Position numbers and translations under genes: made by a program. This document shows positions 1 through 6,014 of a stretch of 6,014 bases of DNA, piece after piece (the stretch's first letter is position 1; every line of letters begins with the position of its first letter). The notes under the pieces are model-generated. The model saw only the letters and a program-made list of their open reading frames with translations. It was not told the origin of the DNA and did no database searches. Origin of the DNA: Pseudomonas sp. (GTDB lineage: Bacteria; Pseudomonadota; Gammaproteobacteria; Pseudomonadales; Pseudomonadaceae); NCBI GenBank assembly GCA_003525045.1, contig DQGF01000079.1, forward strand, positions 1-6,014, in the 5' to 3' direction.

Positions 1-90
1 GAGCAAGCCCGCTCCCACATTTTGATCTTCAGTGGTCACATAATTTGTGAACACCAGAGATCAAAATGTGGGAGCGGGCTTGCTCGCGAA
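1..90. repeat. REPIN-like palindrome of two inverted REP elements
   Basis: Positions 1-28 are the exact reverse complement of 58-85, a 28-bp perfect inverted repeat. The spacer can pair further (33-35 with 54-56, and 36-40 with 46-50), leaving a small AT-rich loop at 41-45. Each arm holds the core TGTGGGAGCGGGCTTGCTCG, which I recognise as the REP family abundant in fluorescent pseudomonads, and which has its own GAGC/GCTC mini-hairpin (72-75 with 82-85). Two inverted REPs with a short spacer fit the REPIN definition; such elements are thought to be moved by RAYT (REP-associated tyrosine) transposases encoded elsewhere. The left arm probably extends beyond the window, because the right arm continues as CGCGAA after 85. 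It lies 26 bp past the stop codon of the minus-strand DUF218 gene and may act as that gene's 3' stabilising or terminating structure, but there is no T-run to support intrinsic termination. Confidence 0.85.
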
Positions 91-111
91 GACGGCATCA
101 AAAACAACGCA

Positions 112-891
112 TCAATCAGCGCCGACATCTCCTTGATAAAACAGCGAATACCCTATCTGCCCCACCGCCTCATTCATCAACTGCCCGCTTTGCCAGAGAG
201 CCTTGAACTCCGGCAGCCAGCCACCCAGCGGCCTAGCATTGTCCACGCCCAAAAACCCCATCGGCGCCGGCACCACTTCAAACCCTGCCTGCTGAAAACT
301 CCAGACCGCTCGCGACATGTGCGAGGCGTGAGTCACAAGCACTACACGCTTGATACCTTCGGGCAATAACACTTCGGCGCTGAACTGCGCGTTCTCCCAG
401 GTTGTACGACTGCGCCCTTCCTGCCAACGCACGGACACGCCGAAATCATCGCGCAATGAGTCCGCCATCAACCTGGCTTCGGTCGGCGGCGTGCCGTAAT
501 GCAGGCCGCCGCTGGTCAGGACCGGCAAGCCCGACGCCTTGGCCAGCCGCGCCGCATAACGCTGGCGCTCCAGGCCTATACCGGTCGGCTGGTCGGCACC
601 CCAGGCCGGATCCCCACGTTCGCGTCCCGACCCCAGCACCACGATCGCATCCGCATGCTGACCCAGTGTTGCCCATTCATTTCGAGCCAGCGGCGGTTCG
701 CGCTCAAGCGCCTTGGCGCTCCACTCCACCACCACCGGCAGACTCATCAGCCAGAAGCCGCCCGCGCCCAAAGCAAAACACAGACCCGCCAGCCGCGGCC
801 TTGAGCGGCGCAACCACCAGGCAAGCAGCAACAGCAGCAACAGAATGCCGGGGGGCAGTAGAAGTTGTTTAATGAAATAACGAAAAGGCAT
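112..891 (-). CDS. ElyC/SanA/YdcF-family (DUF218) inner-membrane protein, ElyC-like
   Basis: This is a 259-residue protein of the DUF218 family. It has two N-terminal membrane segments (about residues 10-27, with a run of leucines, and 34-54), followed by a soluble domain likely to face the periplasm. Family motifs are visible: DAIVVLGSG (81-89), a TSGG turn (126-129), TEA with Glu138, SRTTWENA (161-168) and VTHASHMSRA (186-195). Length, the paired N-terminal helices and the C-terminal region resemble E. coli ElyC, which supports peptidoglycan assembly and lipid-carrier use; YdcF and SanA are the alternatives within the family. The biochemical reaction of the family is not settled, so the specific role here is inferred. 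The ATG at 891 is chosen because it starts directly before the membrane helix and has GGAG 7 nt upstream (899-902). That SD lies inside a hairpin (895-910). The gene is downstream of, and probably co-oriented with, the small unknown gene at 998-1318. Confidence 0.85.
   Translation of the reverse strand: MPFRYFIKQLLLPPGILLLLLLLAWWLRRSRPRLAGLCFALGAGGFWLMSLPVVVEWSAKALEREPPLARNEWATLGQHADAIVVLGSGRERGDPAWGADQPTGIGLERQRYAARLAKASGLPVLTSGGLHYGTPPTEARLMADSLRDDFGVSVRWQEGRSRTTWENAQFSAEVLLPEGIKRVVLVTHASHMSRAVWSFQQAGFEVVPAPMGFLGVDNARPLGGWLPEFKALWQSGQLMNEAVGQIGYSLFYQGDVGAD
816..850 (-). repeat. Low-complexity leucine-codon run in the first membrane helix
   Basis: On the plus strand this reads as an imperfect CAG/CAA tract; on the coding strand it is a string of alternating TTG and CTG leucine codons (residues about 17-23 of the DUF218 protein). 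It is coding sequence for a hydrophobic helix rather than a separate element. The mixture of the two codons interrupts any perfect triplet repeat, so strong slippage is not expected. Confidence 0.5.
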
Positions 892-894
892 CGA

Positions 895-910
895 GCATCT
901 CCAGAGATGC
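895..910 (-). promoter_or_regulatory. Hairpin sequestering the Shine-Dalgarno of the DUF218 gene
   Basis: GCATCTC (895-901) is the exact reverse complement of GAGATGC (904-910), giving a 7-bp stem with a nominal 2-nt loop (more realistically 6 bp with a 4-nt loop). Two more pairs are possible outside a mismatch (892-893 with 912-913). In the minus-strand mRNA the GGAG Shine-Dalgarno (902-899) is placed mostly in the 3' stem, and the ATG follows 3 nt after the stem. The geometry suggests reduced or regulated translation initiation. The structure is seen in the sequence; the regulatory role is inference. Confidence 0.5.
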
Positions 911-914
911 CCGA

Positions 915-943
915 AGCCTAAGTGGGTTGACGCAATGCGACAA
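915..943 (-). promoter_or_regulatory. Weak candidate sigma70 promoter for the DUF218 gene
   Basis: On the minus strand TTGTCG (943-938) is followed, after exactly 17 bp, by TAGGCT (920-915). These match the -35 and -10 consensus at 4 of 6 and 3 of 6 positions. Transcription would start near 908, inside the SD hairpin. Spacing is ideal but the -10 is poor, so this is only a candidate. Confidence 0.2.
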
Positions 944-966
944 CAAATGCGAAAGGACTATGCTTC

Positions 967-988
967 AAAAAACCATATTTCATGGCTT
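967..988 (-). terminator. Possible weak intrinsic terminator after the 106-aa gene
   Basis: On the minus strand, 10 nt after the stop codon, a short stem pairs 988-982 with 976-970 around a 5-nt loop (981-977), and runs straight into a T6 tract (972-967). The stem has only two G-C pairs, one G-U and otherwise A-T, so it is weak for this GC-rich genome. It may give partial termination between the two minus-strand genes. Confidence 0.4.
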
Positions 989-997
989 CAAGGGTCT

Positions 998-1318
998 TTA
1001 CTTGAATTGCAAAGACCGGACCTTTACCGCGTCCCTGCCTGGTGCCTTGTCCTTGAGCCAGATGATCTTGGCCGAACGTGGTGCGTCGAGTTGCTTCACT
1101 GCTTCTGACAAGCATCCGTGTGATTCACGTTCACTGCGATCCAGATACGCTTTGACCAGTGCAAACTCTGCGGGGCTCAGGCCACGCAGTTCCAGCTCCA
1201 AGGGGCGCTCATCGCGCAGCCGGTCAGCGGTTTTGGCCGCGTCCAGGGCTATTCCCAGACGATCGATCAGTCTTTCGTACAGCTCCGGTTTTGTAACTTT
1301 TTGCCGTGACTCAACCAT
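998..1318 (-). CDS. Conserved-looking small cytoplasmic protein of unknown function
   Basis: I do not recognise this 106-residue protein. It has no signal peptide or membrane segment and is highly charged. Predicted helices span about 10-37 (a Lys/Arg/Asp/Glu-rich amphipathic stretch) and 48-78 (beginning LSPAEFALVKAYLDRSERE). A beta-like tail lies at about 83-106 (KIIWLKD, then VKVRSLQF). Its single cysteine is Cys69, so it is not a zinc ribbon. The gene is judged real because the ATG at 1318 has a strong Shine-Dalgarno (GAGG inside GAGGTGAGGG, 6 nt away), the frame stays open to a TAA, and the spacing to neighbouring genes is ordinary. It is divergent from leuS and upstream of the DUF218 gene on the same strand, so the two minus-strand genes may share a transcript, perhaps with partial readthrough of the weak terminator at 967-988. 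The LSPAEF segment followed by a charged helix could suit a small regulatory or nucleic-acid-binding protein, but that is speculation. Confidence 0.8.
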   Translation of the reverse strand: MVESRQKVTKPELYERLIDRLGIALDAAKTADRLRDERPLELELRGLSPAEFALVKAYLDRSERESHGCLSEAVKQLDAPRSAKIIWLKDKAPGRDAVKVRSLQFK

Positions 1319-1329
1319 CCCTCACCTCA

Positions 1330-1358
1330 TTGAAGATAAGACTCGCTCCCCTTTTAGA
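1330..1358 (+). promoter_or_regulatory. Candidate sigma70 promoter ahead of the leader hairpin
   Basis: TTGAAG (1330-1335, 4 of 6 to the -35 consensus) is followed after 17 bp by TTTAGA (1353-1358, 3 of 6 to the -10). Transcription would begin near 1365, just before the hairpin with T5 at 1388-1419, and would run toward leuS. The match is modest; the interest is the position relative to the terminator-like structure. Confidence 0.25.
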
Positions 1359-1387
1359 GCTTAGCTTCCATGCACAAACCGGCTGGG

Positions 1388-1419
1388 CGCCGCGACCAAC
1401 GGCCCTCGCGGCGGTTTTT
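1388..1419 (+). terminator. Intrinsic-terminator-like hairpin pointing toward leuS
   Basis: CGCCGCGA (1388-1395) pairs perfectly with TCGCGGCG (1406-1413) across a 10-nt loop. A single G is followed by T5 (1415-1419). The T-run lies only on the plus-strand 3' side, so the polarity is toward leuS. No plus-strand gene precedes it here, so it is either an attenuator in a long leuS leader, the end of a very short RNA, or protection against readthrough from antisense transcription. Structure is seen; function is inferred. Confidence 0.5.
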
Positions 1420-1445
1420 GCAAGGCCTGCGGCAGTAATCAGGGT

Positions 1446-1475
1446 TTCCCTCGGTAGAGTGCGGTCATGTATGCT
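1446..1475 (+). promoter_or_regulatory. Weak candidate leuS-proximal promoter
   Basis: TATGCT at 1470-1475 is a fair -10 hexamer (4 of 6). The best -35 at suitable distance is TTCCCT (1446-1451, 18-bp spacing), which is poor. If it is used, the leuS leader would be about 115 nt and would start after the terminator-like hairpin. That would also exclude translation of the short ORF at 1472-1492. Confidence 0.25.
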
Positions 1476-1491
1476 ACGGCGCTTCCTGTAA

Positions 1492-4203
<2,712 letters not shown>

Positions 4204-4211
4204 TTGGATCA

Positions 4212-4266
4212 GGCGCCAGCTCAAGCCGGGCGCCGAGTAAAACCTTTCGGGCCGCAAGATCGGCCC
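4212..4266 (+). other. Two GC-rich hairpins in the leuS-lptE spacer
   Basis: GGCGCC at 4212-4217 can pair with GGCGCC at 4229-4234 (11-nt loop). GGGCCG at 4249-4254 pairs perfectly with CGGCCC at 4261-4266 (6-nt loop). Neither has a following T-run, so they are not convincing intrinsic terminators. They could be RNA-processing or stability structures that separate expression of leuS from lptE. The second ends about 10 nt before the lptE Shine-Dalgarno. Confidence 0.4.
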
Positions 4267-4291
4267 ACATGGTTTCAAGGGGAGCAACAAG

Positions 4292-4897
4292 ATGATCAAA
4301 CGCAATTTGCTGGTGATGGGCCTCGCCGTTCTGCTGAGCGCCTGCGGTTTCCAGCTGCGCGGTACCGGCACCACTGAACTGGCGATCAAGGAACTCGACC
4401 TGAGCGCCCGGGATGCCTACGGTCCGACCGTAACCCAAATGCGTCAGCTGCTGGAAAGCAGCGGCGTCAAGCTCTACAGCGGCGCCCCTTACAAGCTGGT
4501 GTTGACCGGTGAACAGGAAAGTCAGCGCATCCTCAGCTACGCAGGCGCCGGTCGGACTGGCGAGTATCAGATCAGTACAGTGCTCAGCTATGACATCAAT
4601 GGCCAAGGCAACCTGCCGCTGTTGAGCGACAAGCTCGAAGTGCAGAAAGTCTTTATCCACGATGGTAACAACCTGGTGGGTTCCGACCAGGAAGCCAATG
4701 ACGCTCGCAAAGAGATGCGTCGTGAACTGGTTCAACGCATGATGCTGCGCCTGCAGCAGCTGACCCCGACTCAGCTGGAGCAGCTGCAACAGACCGCCGA
4801 AACCCGCGCCAGGGCTGAAGCCGCGGCATTGGAAGCAGCGCAGAAGGCTGAAGCGCAAACGCCGCGTCAGTCGCCTGTCGAACTGCCGCAGCAGTAA
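4292..4897 (+). CDS. lptE: LPS-assembly outer-membrane lipoprotein LptE
   Basis: LptE is an outer-membrane lipoprotein that sits as a plug inside the LptD beta-barrel and helps deliver lipopolysaccharide to the cell surface. The 201-residue protein (about 193 in E. coli, where it was formerly RlpB) has a lipoprotein signal: basic MIKRN, a hydrophobic stretch, then the lipobox LSAC with lipidated Cys18. The characteristic CGFQLRG follows at 18-24. A central beta region includes EYQISTVLSYDINGQG (91-106), and a C-terminal helix runs about 131-158 (DARKEMRRELVQRM). An Ala/Gln/Glu-rich tail (about 160-201) extends past the usual core and looks disordered or helical. The ATG at 4292 has an excellent Shine-Dalgarno, AAGGGGAG (4277-4284), 7 nt away. 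It follows leuS by 88 bp and precedes holA by 39 bp, the conserved gammaproteobacterial order. Confidence 0.95.
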   Translation: MIKRNLLVMGLAVLLSACGFQLRGTGTTELAIKELDLSARDAYGPTVTQMRQLLESSGVKLYSGAPYKLVLTGEQESQRILSYAGAGRTGEYQISTVLSYDINGQGNLPLLSDKLEVQKVFIHDGNNLVGSDQEANDARKEMRRELVQRMMLRLQQLTPTQLEQLQQTAETRARAEAAALEAAQKAEAQTPRQSPVELPQQ

Positions 4898-4903
4898 GCC
4901 TTA

Positions 4904-4923
4904 CGGGGCGCTCCGGCGCCCCG
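4904..4923 (+). promoter_or_regulatory. Stable cUCCGg-loop hairpin between lptE and holA
   Basis: CGGGGCGC (4904-4911) pairs perfectly with GCGCCCCG (4916-4923) around a TCCG tetraloop closed by C-G. This matches the exceptionally stable UNCG tetraloop class. It begins 7 nt after the lptE stop and ends 13 nt before the holA start. Only two Ts follow, so it is a poor intrinsic terminator. It may instead shape mRNA decay or holA translation, which is inferred. Confidence 0.5.
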
Positions 4924-4936
4924 TTCGCCCCCGCCT

Positions 4937-5974
4937 ATGAAACTCGCCCCCGCCCAACTCGCCAAGCACCTGCAAGGCACCCTCGCGCCGGTCTATATCA
5001 TCAGTGGCGATGACCCATTGCTGTGTCAGGAAGCTGCCGACGCTATTCGTACCGCCGCTCGCCAACAAGGTTTCGACGAACGCCAGGTCTTCGCCGCCGA
5101 TGCCAGTTTCGACTGGGGTACGTTGTTGCAAGCCGGTGCGAGCATGTCGTTGTTCGCCGAAAAACGCCTGCTGGAACTGCGCCTGCCGTCCGGCAAACCG
5201 GGTGACAAAGGCGCTGCCGCGTTCATCGAGTACTGCTCACGTCCGGCGCAGGATACGGTGTTGTTGATCAGCCTGCCCAAGCTGGACGGCAGCGCGCAGA
5301 AAACCAAGTGGGGCAAGGCACTGGTTGAAGGCCAGCACACCCAGTTCGTGCAAATCTGGCCGGTGGATGCCAATCAGTTGCCGAGCTGGATCCGTCAACG
5401 GTTGTCCCAGGCTGGACTATCCGCCAACCAGGACGCCGTGGAACTGATCGCCGCACGGGTCGAAGGCAACCTGCTGGCCGCCGCCCAGGAAATCGAAAAG
5501 CTCAAGCTGATGGCCGAAGGTGGACAGATCACCGTTGAAACCGTGCAAGCGGCGGTGGCCGACAGTGCGCGCTTCGATGTCTTCGGCTTGACCGATGCCA
5601 TTCTCAACGGCGAAGCGGCGCATGCCCTGCGCATGCTTGAAGGATTACGGGGTGAAGGCGTCGAGCCACCGGTGATTCTCTGGGCCCTAGCCCGGGAGCT
5701 GCGCCTGCTGGCCAACCTGTCGTTGCAGTACAGCCAGGGTGTGCCGCTGGACAAGGCCTTCAGCCAGGCCCGACCGCCAATCTGGGACAAACGCAAACCG
5801 CTGATGAGCAAGGCCTTGCAACGCTACTCGGCGCAACGCTGGGCGCAGTTGTTGCTGGAAGCGCAGCGGATCGACGCACAGATCAAGGGCCAGGCCGCGG
5901 GTTCGCCGTGGATGAGTTTGAGTCGGTTGTCGTTGTTGATGGCTGGACAGCGATTGACGCTGCCTGCTGAGTAA
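4937..5974 (+). CDS. holA: DNA polymerase III subunit delta
   Basis: Delta is the clamp-opening 'wrench' of the gamma/tau-delta-delta' clamp loader; it binds the DnaN sliding clamp and loads it on primed DNA. The 345-residue protein (about 343 in E. coli) aligns from the start (MKLAPAQLAKHL...GDDPLL at 24-29). The clamp-binding loop MSLF is at 70-73, the counterpart of E. coli residues 71-74 that insert into the clamp pocket. Domain II includes the helix GNLLAAAQEIEKLKL (177-191), and the C-terminal collar domain runs from about 212 to 345. As is normal for delta, there is no Walker P-loop. The ATG at 4937 is supported by alignment only: the upstream bases are C-rich and contain no Shine-Dalgarno. 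It is probably the last gene of the leuS-lptE-holA transcript, since a REP sequence follows 20-40 bp after the stop. Confidence 0.96.
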   Translation: MKLAPAQLAKHLQGTLAPVYIISGDDPLLCQEAADAIRTAARQQGFDERQVFAADASFDWGTLLQAGASMSLFAEKRLLELRLPSGKPGDKGAAAFIEYCSRPAQDTVLLISLPKLDGSAQKTKWGKALVEGQHTQFVQIWPVDANQLPSWIRQRLSQAGLSANQDAVELIAARVEGNLLAAAQEIEKLKLMAEGGQITVETVQAAVADSARFDVFGLTDAILNGEAAHALRMLEGLRGEGVEPPVILWALARELRLLANLSLQYSQGVPLDKAFSQARPPIWDKRKPLMSKALQRYSAQRWAQLLLEAQRIDAQIKGQAAGSPWMSLSRLSLLMAGQRLTLPAE

Positions 5975-5992
5975 GGCTTTAGACCGCGTAAC

Positions 5993-6014
5993 GGCCATTC
6001 GCGGGCAAGCCTCG
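5993..6014. repeat. Partial REP element cut by the window end
   Basis: The segment beginning GGCCATTCGCGGGCAAGCCT reads, in reverse complement, as GGCTTGCCCGCGAATGGCC. This is closely related to the REP core at the left edge (GGCTTGCTCGCGAAGACGGC, 78-97). It lies 18 bp after the holA stop codon, a typical place for a REP at the end of an operon. Whether it is a single REP or half of an inverted pair cannot be told because the window ends. Confidence 0.7.

Noticed and set aside
1..90. CRISPR repeat or integron/phage attachment site
   Set aside because: There is only one inverted pair with a REP-family core, with no regular spacers and no integrase gene.
402..872. Plus-strand open frame opposite the DUF218 gene
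   Set aside because: The Pro/Arg/Ala-rich translation is a shadow of the minus-strand gene, whose motifs and membrane helices are clear.
927..1364. Plus-strand open frame opposite the 106-aa gene
   Set aside because: Its Ser/Arg-rich composition is typical of a shadow frame. The minus-strand frame has the better Shine-Dalgarno and a more protein-like composition, although neither is identified by homology.
1409..1420. Use of the 1388-1413 hairpin as a terminator for the minus-strand direction
   Set aside because: On the minus strand the hairpin is followed by C/G-rich sequence with no T-run, and it lies upstream of, not after, the minus-strand genes.

Overview
The window looks like core chromosome of a Pseudomonas, most likely from the P. 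fluorescens group. The evidence is the high-GC coding with strong C/G third positions, the close gammaproteobacterial type of LeuRS, LptE and HolA, and fluorescens-type REP sequence (a GGGCTTGCTCGCGAA-like core) at both window edges. There are five intact genes and no tRNA, rRNA, CRISPR array, phage gene or insertion-sequence transposase.

Layout. Positions 1-90 are a long palindrome made of two inverted REP elements (a REPIN-like element). It lies just past the end of a minus-strand ElyC/SanA/YdcF-family (DUF218) inner-membrane protein gene (112-891). Upstream of that gene, on the same strand, is a 106-residue conserved-looking protein of unknown function (998-1318). The 106-bp gap between them holds a weak terminator-like hairpin just past the upstream stop codon. 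It also holds a hairpin that buries the Shine-Dalgarno sequence of the DUF218 gene. A divergent intergenic region (1319-1596) follows. It contains an 8-bp GC-rich hairpin plus T5 pointing toward leuS, two short possible upstream ORFs and a nested hairpin. From 1597 the plus strand carries leuS (leucyl-tRNA synthetase), lptE (LPS-assembly lipoprotein) and holA (DNA polymerase III delta subunit), with gaps of 88 and 39 bp, each containing GC-rich hairpins. A further partial REP element begins after holA and runs off the right edge.

How the genes relate. leuS-lptE-holA is a conserved housekeeping cluster in gammaproteobacteria, linking translation, outer-membrane LPS assembly and replication. 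The products do not act in one pathway, and the likely reason for the arrangement is co-transcription. The DUF218 protein and LptE both serve the cell envelope. All five reading frames are intact, with no sign of recent gene transfer. I see no new multi-gene system. The points most worth a second look are non-coding: the possible attenuator-like leader before leuS, the SD-sequestering hairpin before the DUF218 gene, the stable cUCCGg hairpin before an SD-less holA start, and the uncharacterised 106-residue protein.
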